Shown piece after piece: positions 1 through 7,176 of a stretch of DNA of 64,000 nt. The notes beneath the pieces are model-generated. The model had not been told where the DNA came from, ran no database searches, and saw only the letters and a program-made list of their open reading frames with translations. Position numbers and translations under genes: made by a program. The number at the start of each line of letters is the position of its first letter. Position 1 is the stretch's first letter. The stretch covers positions 1-64,000 of the forward strand of contig CAAFVD010000013.1 in the NCBI GenBank assembly GCA_900766355.1. Direction: 5' to 3'. This DNA is from Candidatus Gastranaerophilales bacterium. GTDB taxonomy: Bacteria > Cyanobacteriota > Vampirovibrionia > Gastranaerophilales > Gastranaerophilaceae.

Positions 1-638
1 AGTCGAACCAGTTGTTTCACAACGGGTTCTTACCTCTCGCAAACGATACTTAATCGTTTGCTCGGCAGAGTCTCACAGGCGCATTTTTTATGCGAATAAT
101 TAATTTTTAGGAGTCGAACCAGTTGTTTCACAACGGGTTTTAATCATTTGTTAAGTTGGTAAAAGTATCAACGACTGCACTTCGCATTAAACGGCACCGT
201 TCCAAACCAAATCGAAAAGCGTGGTTTCCGATTATGGTTTGTCAACTCTCACTTTGTTCGTGCCTGTCTTGAATTTCTTCCATGCTCACAGAGTTTCGGC
301 AAAGGAACTCTGTTCCAAAAGCCTCAATCTGTTCGCTATCCGGCATAAATGCCGTACAGAAATTCGCTCTGCTCGGCAGAGTCTCACAGGCGCATTTTTT
401 ATGCGAATTATTAATTTTTGGGAGTCGAACCAGTTGTTTCACAACGGGTTCTTACCTCTCGCAAACGATACTTAATCGTTTGCTCGGCAGAGTCTCACAG
501 GCGCATTTTTTATGCGAATGATTAATTTTCAGGAGTCGAACCGGTTGTTTCACAACGGGTTCTTACCTCTCGCAAACGATACTTAATCGTTTGCTCGGCA
601 GAGTCACACAGGCGTATTTTTTGTGCGAATGATTAATT
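1..638. repeat. Array of a structured 111-bp repeat
   Basis: Four units begin with AGTCGAACC at 1, 112, 423 and 534, giving a 111-bp period (1 to 112 and 423 to 534). The second unit is interrupted: its first ~30 bp (112-142) and its last ~44 bp (378-421) are separated by unrelated sequence. Each unit can form three hairpins: GTTGT/ACAAC, a perfect 9-bp stem GCAAACGAT/ATCGTTTGC with a 5-nt loop, and GCGCAT/ATGCG. Small open frames here are repeat artefacts. The window starts inside the array, so its full length is unknown. Confidence 0.9.
178..378. repeat. Dispersed repeat inserted in the 111-bp array
   Basis: This segment interrupts the second 111-bp unit. It is closely similar, in opposite orientation, to 56310-56503; shared stretches include the region around GTTTCGGCAAAGGAACTC and CAATCTGTTCGCTATCCGG. 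The two copies differ by point changes and a small indel. No coding potential is credible. Confidence 0.85.
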
Positions 639-1807
639 CAATTATTGCACCTCGCATTAAACGTAATATACTAGCAAAATTAATTTTTAGCTGTTTTGTT
701 ATAGATATGATTATTTCTGACAGAAATCAAATTACCCCTTCTTTTAATGGTCGTGTAAACTTGAAAGATGCACGTCAGATTTTAGCACCAAAAGTTGTGG
801 GGCAGACTAAACTTGATAATATGTTCAAGGAAAATAAGGGAGTAAAAGCTTTTGAAAATTTATCGTTATATTTAAAACAAAACCTTGTGAATAAATATTT
901 TTTAAATCCGACAAATCCTATTACTAAAGGAATAAGATTTATTTTAGACAAATCTGTAGGACTTTCAAGAAGAATTGGAGATAAAATATTTTTTGTGTCA
1001 CAAAGAAGTGCAATAAAAAATTTGAATAATAATTTTGTTCATATTAATCCTGAATCGAGTGAGTATATAGAAGAACTTGCAAGAGTTGGAAATAGTATGA
1101 AAAAACAATTTATTATCACTAATATTGAAGATAAACCTTTGAAAGCTTTGAGTGAGTCAAAGAATGCTGCGATTTTTGTTATGAATCATCCCAATTATCA
1201 TAAAGATAAATTTACATACATGATATTAAATTCGATGTTGAATAAAATGTATGTAGAAGGTGGTAGGCAAGCAGAATGTCCAAGACCAAAGATTGTAGCA
1301 AGTCGTAATATGCTTAAATTATTAGGGAAAAAAGTTGGTAACATATATAAACATTTAGGATTAACAGAAGTAGATGCTTCTTTAGGTAAAAAAGATAGTG
1401 CGTTTAATGCAAATTCTATGCGCAAGTTAATGAAAGAATTTGTTAAAAATAAATCAAACATTTTTATTTTTCCTGAAGGTAATAATTCAGCTTTCAAAGA
1501 TAAGAGTTTAGAAGAAAAGATACAATCAGGTATAGGTGATTTTGTAAGAACGGCACTAAAAATAAAAGGCAGAGTAAGAATTGTTCCAGTTGGGATAAAA
1601 TATACTAAAGAAAAGAATAGTTTTGGAAATATATTTATAGGTAAACCAATTCATCTTAAACAAGAAGGCAAAGATATCATATATACAGAAGGAACAAGCA
1701 AGAAAAAAATAAAACATTGTACTGAAAAAGATGTTAAATCTAATATTATGTCAGAAATATTAAAAAATATTCAATATGGAATCCAAAAAGCATCAGAAAT
1801 GAGTTAG
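629..1807 (+). CDS. PlsC-like glycerolipid acyltransferase
   Basis: The C-terminal half carries the marks of 1-acyl-glycerol-3-phosphate acyltransferase-type enzymes, which move an acyl chain onto a lipid acceptor at the inner membrane. Near residue 186 there is N-H-P-N-Y-H-K-D, one residue longer than the classical NHx4D. F-P-E-G lies near residue 281, followed by a V-P-V-G block. The N-terminal ~150 residues are lineage-specific and include a P-S-F-N-G motif. The start is uncertain: GTG 623 and ATG 629 lie inside the last repeat unit and have no ribosome site, and ATG 707 is a good alternative. The substrate is unknown. Confidence 0.65.
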   Translation: MINSIIAPRIKRNILAKLIFSCFVIDMIISDRNQITPSFNGRVNLKDARQILAPKVVGQTKLDNMFKENKGVKAFENLSLYLKQNLVNKYFLNPTNPITKGIRFILDKSVGLSRRIGDKIFFVSQRSAIKNLNNNFVHINPESSEYIEELARVGNSMKKQFIITNIEDKPLKALSESKNAAIFVMNHPNYHKDKFTYMILNSMLNKMYVEGGRQAECPRPKIVASRNMLKLLGKKVGNIYKHLGLTEVDASLGKKDSAFNANSMRKLMKEFVKNKSNIFIFPEGNNSAFKDKSLEEKIQSGIGDFVRTALKIKGRVRIVPVGIKYTKEKNSFGNIFIGKPIHLKQEGKDIIYTEGTSKKKIKHCTEKDVKSNIMSEILKNIQYGIQKASEMS

Positions 1808-1857
1808 TAATATGATTTTTGTTTGCGTTATAATACAATTATATTTTGGGGAAAAAA

Positions 1858-2559
1858 ATGTCATTAGGTGTACATAAATTTAATACAAAACAAAATGTTT
1901 TTGAACGCACTTCTCGTTTGCATCAAACAGAATTGGAAGTTGCGAACAAAAAACGTACACTTATGCAGTTAAGATACAAACGTGAGAAACAGGTATCTAA
2001 GCAGGACAAAGTTAAAGCTTTTGCGGGTGCAACTATTGGTACTTTAATCCCAATGTTAATATTTTCAAAACTTCAAAAGAAAAGTTTTTTAAAAATGCAA
2101 TATAAATATAAAGAGATTACCTCAATGTCGTTGGGTGCAAATGTTGGAAGTATTGCCGTAAGTTCAATAAAGAAACCTGAGGACGAAAAGAAAAAGAAAC
2201 TTAATGAAGGTATTTTTCAAGTTATTAATTCTATATTACCGATGACTTTTGTTGATAGTAGTTTGAAATTATGTGAAAAGTTCAAAAAGACAAATAATCC
2301 AGCAGCTAAGATAGGAGCATCTGTTTTAGGTGTAGTTGCAGGAACTCAATTAGGAATCAAGCTTGCAAACAAAATAACTGATCCAAAAGATATAGTTCCA
2401 GATAGAAAATATACCGCAAAAGATGCTATAGCAAATATTGATGATGCAGTAAGTATTTTGGTTCTAGGTAAAGTTCCGTTTGCAGATAAATTACATATAG
2501 AAAAAGCCCTACCTCTTATCTATACTTATTCTGGTTATCGTGCAGGTACAAGTAACTAA
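1858..2559 (+). CDS. Lineage-specific membrane protein, function unknown
   Basis: A protein of about 233 residues that I do not recognise. It has a basic, helical N-terminus (residues ~1-55), then hydrophobic Gly/Ala-rich segments near 58-72, 85-102 and 148-168 that look membrane-embedded. Start ATG 1858 follows GGGGAAAAAA; a TTG four codons earlier has no ribosome site. A TATAAT box lies at about 1829. It sits downstream of the acyltransferase on the same strand with its own apparent promoter, and ends in a strong bidirectional terminator. Confidence 0.6.
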   Translation: MSLGVHKFNTKQNVFERTSRLHQTELEVANKKRTLMQLRYKREKQVSKQDKVKAFAGATIGTLIPMLIFSKLQKKSFLKMQYKYKEITSMSLGANVGSIAVSSIKKPEDEKKKKLNEGIFQVINSILPMTFVDSSLKLCEKFKKTNNPAAKIGASVLGVVAGTQLGIKLANKITDPKDIVPDRKYTAKDAIANIDDAVSILVLGKVPFADKLHIEKALPLIYTYSGYRAGTSN

Positions 2560-2564
2560 AAAAA

Positions 2565-2590
2565 AGTCGCAATTTCTTGCGACTAAAAAT
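2565..2590. terminator. Bidirectional terminator
   Basis: An 8-bp stem AGTCGCAA / TTGCGACT at 2565-2584 with a 4-nt loop, flanked by an A-run and by TAAAAATTT. It separates the + gene ending at 2559 from the convergent - gene ending at 2640. Confidence 0.8.
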
Positions 2591-2639
2591 TTCGTTTAGT
2601 AAGATTAGGTAAGTAAGTTAAAGTTTTGAATTTGTTTTA

Positions 2640-3074
2640 TTAATTAGTACCGTAGTTGTAATCGTTTTTGATGTTACTACTTAACATTTGCTTGAATGAA
2701 TCAATATATGAATTGATTTCAGACAATTCGGTATTAATTGTCGTTATTTGGTTATCAAGTTGAGTTTCCCAAACAGCTAAATCTTCTGTTTTTGCTTGAT
2801 AATAAGAATCTACATAACTAACTTCATCTTGATATTCAGGAAGTTCAGAATAATCAACGTAAGTATATTTATCGTTATCTTTATAATTGGTTGTAAAAAT
2901 GTTTTTGTATTCAGCTCTTAGAGCTTGATATCTAGCAGTTTTCCAACCAGCAAGGTTTGAAGTTTCACCTGTAGCAAGAGTTTTTTGAGAACTATAGTTC
3001 GTCAAATCAAGGTTAATGCTATTACGACGCATTATATATGATTGTATTAACTCATTTAAACTAGCGATTGCCAT
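2640..3074 (-). CDS. Lineage-specific coiled-coil protein, unknown
   Basis: 144 residues, no family recognised. The chain is predicted almost wholly helical, with Tyr-, Asn- and Asp-rich linkers in the middle and a coiled-coil-like C-terminal helix (about residues 100-135). It has no signal peptide or membrane segment. The start ATG is preceded by an AAGAAGAG purine tract. A G(C/A)AATT-type promoter lies 55-85 bp upstream, so it belongs to the proposed lineage-specific regulon. It is divergent from folP. Confidence 0.6.
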   Translation of the reverse strand: MAIASLNELIQSYIMRRNSINLDLTNYSSQKTLATGETSNLAGWKTARYQALRAEYKNIFTTNYKDNDKYTYVDYSELPEYQDEVSYVDSYYQAKTEDLAVWETQLDNQITTINTELSEINSYIDSFKQMLSSNIKNDYNYGTN

Positions 3075-3128
3075 CTCTTCTTACCTTAAATTAGTTTGAA
3101 TCTTACTTGCTATCTCTTACTTTACATG

Positions 3129-3159
3129 TATATAAAAACATTCCCAAACCCGCAATTTC
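3129..3159 (-). promoter_or_regulatory. GAAATT-N15-TTTTTATATA promoter-like element
   Basis: On the minus strand GAAATT is followed after exactly 15 bp by TTTTTATATA, upstream of the coiled-coil gene starting at 3074. It matches the recurrent element of this window. Confidence 0.55.
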
Positions 3160-3233
3160 ACATGCTTTTCAATTCTTTACAAAAGTTAATATTCGTTTTG
3201 GTAGTGTTGTTTTTATTATGTTATTCTTTAGAA

Positions 3234-4349
3234 ATGAGTAAGTTTATTTTGAAAGAAATCAATAACGCAGATTATGTTAAAGAACTAGAAAATATAGGTT
3301 TTGATGTTAGTTATCGACATAAAGCGAAGGAAAAATTTGTTTATAAAAATTTAAAAATATATGGTTTAACTGTTCCACAAGCAAATATCCTGAAACAAAT
3401 TGCATTAACTGTTGGTTCTGATTGTGCAGTGCATAGAGAAGTTATTACAGGAAAAGTTGATAGCTCAGATGTAATATTGGGTGGAAGTTTTTCACAACTA
3501 AGAAAAATTGCAGAAAAACTAAAATTCCAACCTTTTTCACTCAAAGAACTGTCAAATGAAATCTTAACTCAATTAGAAACCAAACACCACAAAACCAAAC
3601 TTGTTGGGATTTTGAATATTACAAACAACTCATTTTCGGACGGTGGAGAGTATTTAGAGGTTGAAAAAGCACAATCCCATTTTAATCAGCTTGTACTAGA
3701 TGGGGCAGATATTATAGATATTGGTGCAGAATCAACTAAGCCAAATGCTGAGCCGATATCACCTGAAATTCAACTTAAAAGGCTTTTACCACTTGTTAAT
3801 GACAAATCTATTATAAGCATTGATACTCGTAGTTCTATTGTTGCAGAAGAATGTTTGAAAAAAGGTGCAAAAATTATTAATGATGTTTCTGGGTTGAAAT
3901 ATGATTCTAATATGGCTGAAACTATTGCTAAGTATAATGCAACAGTTATTATCCAACATTCTTTGTATCGTCAAAATAGAGGAAGTAATGTAGAACCGTA
4001 TGACAAAGTAATTGATGAGGTTTATCTTGACCTTTATAAACAAACAGAATATGCAAAATCAATGGGAATTAATAATATTATTATTGATGTGGGGATAGGG
4101 TTTGACAAAACTTTAGAGGACAATTTTAGATTATTTAACCGTATAGATGAATTCAAATCTATGGGATATCCTATAATGTTGGGAATTTCGAGAAAAAGTT
4201 TGTTACAGTTGGACAATAATGAAGAAAAAGATATTTTCACCGTTGCCCTTAATACAATTGCGATAGAAAAAGAGATAGATTATTTGCGTGTACATAATGT
4301 AAAATTACACAGAAAACTAATTGACATATATTCAAAAGACCTTTTATAA
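3234..4349 (+). CDS. folP: Dihydropteroate synthase with N-terminal extension
   Basis: Condenses p-aminobenzoate with 6-hydroxymethyl-7,8-dihydropterin pyrophosphate in folate synthesis. The TIM-barrel landmarks are present in order: G-I-L-N-I-T..SFSDGG, GADIIDIGAEST, SIDTRSS, IINDVSGL, GIGFDKT and GISRKS. About 115 residues precede the barrel; a similar domain is found in some other bacterial DHPS proteins. Start ATG 3234 is chosen because the 46 codons upstream encode a Leu/Val-rich stretch unlike DHPS and overlap the divergent gene's promoter. Loop residues usually Pro-Asp (NVTPDSFSDGG) are Asn-Asn here. It is monocistronic; no other folate genes are nearby. Confidence 0.9.
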   Translation: MSKFILKEINNADYVKELENIGFDVSYRHKAKEKFVYKNLKIYGLTVPQANILKQIALTVGSDCAVHREVITGKVDSSDVILGGSFSQLRKIAEKLKFQPFSLKELSNEILTQLETKHHKTKLVGILNITNNSFSDGGEYLEVEKAQSHFNQLVLDGADIIDIGAESTKPNAEPISPEIQLKRLLPLVNDKSIISIDTRSSIVAEECLKKGAKIINDVSGLKYDSNMAETIAKYNATVIIQHSLYRQNRGSNVEPYDKVIDEVYLDLYKQTEYAKSMGINNIIIDVGIGFDKTLEDNFRLFNRIDEFKSMGYPIMLGISRKSLLQLDNNEEKDIFTVALNTIAIEKEIDYLRVHNVKLHRKLIDIYSKDLL

Positions 4350-4425
4350 TGTGAATATTAGGAGTATTTATTTAGACTATCATAAACGGTTTGTAAATAT
4401 ATCTTTACAAACATAAATAAAAAAG

Positions 4426-4456
4426 GCAATTTCCTTGTTCAAAAAAACTTTATTAA
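4426..4456 (+). promoter_or_regulatory. GCAATT-N15-ACTTTATTAA promoter-like element
   Basis: GCAATT at 4426-4431 and ACTTTATTAA at 4447-4456, 29 bp before the start of the 67-residue gene. The -10 part lies inside a small palindrome, ACTTT-ATT-AAAGT. Confidence 0.6.
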
Positions 4457-4484
4457 AGTATAGAGAATTTGAAAAGGAATAAAA

Positions 4485-4688
4485 ATGAAAGAATCAGAAT
4501 TAAACGCAATGATGTCAGTAGTAGCAGATCCAATTAATAATGTATATAAAATCGAATCACAAAAAGATATTGATGAAATCCAAAGAATGATTCGTATTTT
4601 TGAGATTGCAAAAGCTCAAAGAAACAAACACAAAATGTTATCTATTAAGAATTTAGCAACATTAAGAATTGTTTTGAGTAACAATTAA
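4485..4688 (+). CDS. Small hypothetical protein, 67 aa
   Basis: No family recognised. A short soluble protein, acidic at the N-terminus and basic at the C-terminus, with two probable helices (about residues 25-45 and 50-63). ATG 4485 follows an AAAAGGAAT ribosome site. It is its own transcription unit: a GCAATT-class promoter 29-59 bp upstream and a perfect Rho-independent terminator 30 bp downstream. That isolation, with the lineage promoter, is the best evidence that it is real. Confidence 0.65.
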   Translation: MKESELNAMMSVVADPINNVYKIESQKDIDEIQRMIRIFEIAKAQRNKHKMLSIKNLATLRIVLSNN

Positions 4689-4716
4689 TTGTTAGTAATA
4701 CAGAAATTTTAAATAT

Positions 4717-4744
4717 AAGCCTGTCATAATTGACAGGCTTTTTA
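4717..4744 (+). terminator. Rho-independent terminator
   Basis: A 10-bp perfect stem AAGCCTGTCA / TGACAGGCTT with TAAT loop and a T-run, downstream of the 67-residue gene. It may also serve the convergent ftsY. Confidence 0.85.
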
Positions 4745-4769
4745 GTTTATATTTATGTTTATTTAGTTG

Positions 4770-5684
4770 TTAACTAAATAAAGCTTCTATAAAATCAGAA
4801 GAATTAAACTCTTTTAAATCTTCCATTTTTTCGCCAACACCAATAAGTTTTACAGGTAAATTAAGTTCTTTAGCAATAGCCAATACAATTGCACCTTTTG
4901 CAGAACCGTCAAGTTTAGTTAAAGCAACGGAAGTTAATGCTACGGCATCTTTAAAAACTTTTGCTTGTTGCAATCCATTTTGACCAGTATTAGCATCAAG
5001 AACTAAGATACATTCTCTTAAACAATCGGCTGCATTTTTATCAATAACAGATTTTATTTTAGAAAGTTCTTCCATCAAATTAAATTTGTTTTGTAAACGT
5101 CCTGCCGTATCTACTAAAATGATATCATATTGTTCATTTTGAGCTTTTTGTATAGCCTCATAAACTACAGAGGCTGGGTCTGCTTTATCTCTGCGTACAA
5201 TATCAGCTCCAGCACGTTTTGACCAAATATCAAGTTGTTCTTCAGCCGCAGCTCTGAATGTATCAGCAGCAGCAATCAAAACTTTTTTGCCTTCTTGCTT
5301 AAATTTGTATGCAAGTTTACCAATTAGAGTTGTTTTGCCAACACCGTTTACTCCCGCAATAAAATATATGTTCAAAGAGTTGTCAACAAAATTGAGTTTG
5401 TTAGAACCAGCAGAGTTTAATGTTGAAGTAAATTGTTCCTTCAAAAAGTTTTTAACCTCTGATGGTTTTATTTTGTCTTGTGAACGTAGTTTATCAACCA
5501 ATTCTGTAGCATAGTCAACCCCTAAATCTGCACTGATTAATAAGTCCTCCATATCATCTAGTACAAATTCAGAAAATTCTTCTTCTTCACTTACTGTATC
5601 AACAACATTTCCAACAAGTGCTTGAGCCGTTTTTGATACAGTTTTTTTAAGATTTTCTATACTGTTAGAAAAGAATCCAAACAT
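4770..5684 (-). CDS. ftsY: Signal recognition particle receptor FtsY
   Basis: SRP-GTPase that docks ribosome-SRP complexes at the membrane. The NG domain fills most of the 304 residues. The helical N domain is about residues 20-95, the P-loop GVNGVGKT is at 111-118, then come DTFRAAA, DTAGR, TKLDGSAKGA and the C-terminal GVGE..DL..F motif. The acidic A domain of proteobacterial FtsY is almost absent, so membrane contact would rest on the short N-terminal helix. Its ATG overlaps the nusB stop by one base (TAATG), so the two are probably translationally coupled. Confidence 0.95.
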   Translation of the reverse strand: MFGFFSNSIENLKKTVSKTAQALVGNVVDTVSEEEEFSEFVLDDMEDLLISADLGVDYATELVDKLRSQDKIKPSEVKNFLKEQFTSTLNSAGSNKLNFVDNSLNIYFIAGVNGVGKTTLIGKLAYKFKQEGKKVLIAAADTFRAAAEEQLDIWSKRAGADIVRRDKADPASVVYEAIQKAQNEQYDIILVDTAGRLQNKFNLMEELSKIKSVIDKNAADCLRECILVLDANTGQNGLQQAKVFKDAVALTSVALTKLDGSAKGAIVLAIAKELNLPVKLIGVGEKMEDLKEFNSSDFIEALFS

Positions 5685-6343
5685 TATTTAAGTCCGTTTT
5701 CAACTACAACTTTTGCTAATACACCGTTTACAAAAGATGAACTATCTTCTGTTGAATATTTTTTAGCTAATTCAACAGCTTCATCAACAACAACCTTCAT
5801 TGGAGCTCCTTTAGTATAAAGAAGTTCAATTATTGCGATACGTAAGATATCTTTGTCCATTTTAACTAATCTGCTGATATCCCAACCAGTAGTGTATTTT
5901 TGGATTTCGTTATCAACTTCTTCATAGTGAGCTTTAAAAGCTTCTGCAATCTGTATTACATATTCTTGAACATCAGATTGAGATTCAAGTGTTGTAAATT
6001 CAGCAATTTCTAAAGCAAGTAGAGTTTTTTCTACAACATCAAGCACTGTTTCAATATTGGTTGATAAATCTTGTGTTGTAGGAACAGGAACAGGTTTATC
6101 TTTCGCACCAATTGGTCTTGAAAGGTTTGATTCGTGTTCTGCTTCGTATGTGTCTATATAATCTTTTATATCAATCAAAGACCCAACAGAAAGTTTTAAT
6201 TCTTCTGAAGCGTTATTTGAAAGAATTCTAACAGATTTTAGCATGATATCTTCAAAATCTTTTGAAGAGTATGATGTGATTTTTTTATCAAATTGTGAAA
6301 ATAATATTAGTGCTAATTCACGAGCCGCACGTCTTGCTTGCAT
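5684..6343 (-). CDS. nusB: Transcription antitermination factor NusB
   Basis: RNA-binding subunit of the NusB-NusE complex used in rRNA antitermination. It begins MQARRAARELAL, the opening of cyanobacterial NusB, and ends with the conserved MDKDILRIA..ELLY and VVVDEAVELAKKYS helices. At 219 residues it is longer than the ~140 of E. coli, with the extra ~75 residues inserted after the first helices, as in Cyanobacteria. Start ATG 6343 follows TAGGAGAAATT; upstream in-frame codons have no ribosome site. It is the first gene of a nusB-ftsY pair and a useful phylogenetic marker. Confidence 0.92.
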   Translation of the reverse strand: MQARRAARELALILFSQFDKKITSYSSKDFEDIMLKSVRILSNNASEELKLSVGSLIDIKDYIDTYEAEHESNLSRPIGAKDKPVPVPTTQDLSTNIETVLDVVEKTLLALEIAEFTTLESQSDVQEYVIQIAEAFKAHYEEVDNEIQKYTTGWDISRLVKMDKDILRIAIIELLYTKGAPMKVVVDEAVELAKKYSTEDSSSFVNGVLAKVVVENGLK

Positions 6344-6460
6344 ATAATTTCTCCTAAAATAATTCTTATTTTTCCATAATACTAACATAAAAACGAATTA
6401 ATAATAAGAGAAAATGCGAAAAATAAAATTTTTAGAGAAAAATTGGTAAAATATACAAAA

Positions 6461-6487
6461 AAGACGAAACATTGTTTCGTCTTTTTT
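6461..6487. terminator. Bidirectional terminator
   Basis: Stem AAAGACGAAA / TTTCGTCTTT flanked by A- and T-runs, between nusB and the ribbon-helix-helix gene. On the minus strand it ends the latter. Confidence 0.8.
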
Positions 6488-6513
6488 AATAAACTTTAGT
6501 GTTTTTGTTGATA

Positions 6514-6702
6514 CTAGTCTAACAATGCTTCAAGTAATTGGGCATTTTTGTTTGCATAACTAGATGTTCTTACTCTGTTTCTGTGAATGTAAGTTCTTAA
6601 TGCTTCTCTGATAAGTTCTGAACGAGAACGATTTTCTGTGTCAGCAACATTGTCAATTTCGTCTAAAAACTTTTCAGGCATTGAAATAAGTACTCTTGCC
6701 AT
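6514..6702 (-). CDS. Ribbon-helix-helix (CopG/Arc-type) DNA-binding protein
   Basis: 62 residues. The N-terminal strand A-R-V-L-I-S-M-P would enter the DNA major groove as a dimer. It is followed by helix A (K-F-L-D-E-I-D-N-V), the conserved turn E-N-R-S-R-S-E and helix B (L-I-R-E-A-L-R-T-Y-I). The short basic tail lacks a ligand domain, so this is not full NikR. No toxin gene is adjacent, which argues against a simple toxin-antitoxin pair. It has a GCAATT-class promoter whose -10 region is covered by a 21-bp palindrome, so I infer autorepression. ATG 6702 has an AAAGGAG ribosome site. Confidence 0.85.
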   Translation of the reverse strand: MARVLISMPEKFLDEIDNVADTENRSRSELIREALRTYIHRNRVRTSSYANKNAQLLEALLD

Positions 6703-6743
6703 ATTTATATTCTCCTTTTATCTAGTCGATATCATATACCCTG

Positions 6744-6764
6744 TATATACTTTATAAGTATATA
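6744..6764. promoter_or_regulatory. 21-bp palindromic operator over the -10 region
   Basis: Perfect 9-bp arms (TATATACTT and AAGTATATA on either side of TAT) overlap the -10 part of the promoter of the ribbon-helix-helix gene. Position and symmetry suit a dimeric repressor acting on its own gene; that role is inferred. Confidence 0.6.
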
Positions 6765-6780
6765 TTCATACAAAAATTGC
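6750..6780 (-). promoter_or_regulatory. GCAATT-N15-ACTTATAAAG promoter-like element
   Basis: On the minus strand, AAAAAGCAATT then exactly 15 bp then ACTTATAAAG, about 50 bp before the ribbon-helix-helix start. Confidence 0.6.
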
Positions 6781-6989
6781 TTTTTTACAATAGAAATTGC
6801 TAACATTGTTACAAAAGTACACGATATCAAACACTAACAATCTTTATATAAATTTGTGATACAAACATTATAACATTGATTTAAGACTTTGTATAGCCAG
6901 TATGGGTTATGTTTGTATAATAATTATTTTTTATCGAAAATTTGGATTATTAAAATGTTATTTATGTGAATATTTAATCAAAAATTACA

Positions 6990-7047
6990 TAAAAAAAAGA
7001 CCTTGTGTTATCAAGGTCTGTCCGTTTAAATAAGAAGAGAGAGCTTT
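6990..7047 (-). ncRNA. Candidate small RNA, about 58 nt
   Basis: A GCAATT-class promoter at 7053-7083 points into a unit with no reading frame. It ends at a clean terminator (stem AGACCTTG / CAAGGTCT, then eight T on the minus strand). The transcript would carry a single-stranded CU-rich stretch (CTCTCTCTTCTTA) complementary to purine-rich ribosome sites, for example the TAAGAAGAGA at the start of the gene at 3074. Size and start are inferred from the promoter spacing. The rest of 6703-7176 holds only AT-rich sequence and the operator region. Confidence 0.45.
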
Positions 7048-7052
7048 ATACT

Positions 7053-7083
7053 TTATTAAAGTATTTAAGAAATAAAAAATTGC
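7053..7083 (-). promoter_or_regulatory. GCAATT-N15-ACTTTAATAA promoter-like element
   Basis: Minus-strand GCAATT, 15 bp, ACTTTAATAA. The -10 part sits in the palindrome TACTTT-AAT-AAAGTA. The only thing downstream before a terminator is the candidate small RNA. Confidence 0.55.
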
Positions 7084-7176
7084 CTTTTTTGATGCAAGTT
7101 TGTTACATTTATTTACAAAAATGGCTAAAATATAAAATATGAAATGGCGAAAAAGCAAGTAAAATAAGTGTTATAC

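Noticed and set aside
1..130. tRNA-like T-arm (GGTTCGACTCC) on the minus strand of the repeat
   Set aside because: No acceptor or anticodon stem can be formed around it; the likeness is limited to one arm.
221..521. Overlapping small reading frames of 66-84 codons
   Set aside because: They lie wholly in repeat sequence, occur on both strands and in several frames, and have no ribosome sites.
1..638. CRISPR array
   Set aside because: The repeats are 111 bp and directly abutting, with no unique spacers of constant size, and no cas genes are present.
1..638. Integron cassette attC sites
   Set aside because: Hairpins are present but the paired RYYYAAC/GTTRRRY core sites are not, and no cassette ORFs or integrase are seen.
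3096..3233. N-terminal membrane extension of FolP
   Set aside because: The 46 codons before ATG 3234 overlap the divergent gene's promoter and have no ribosome site; they are probably non-coding.
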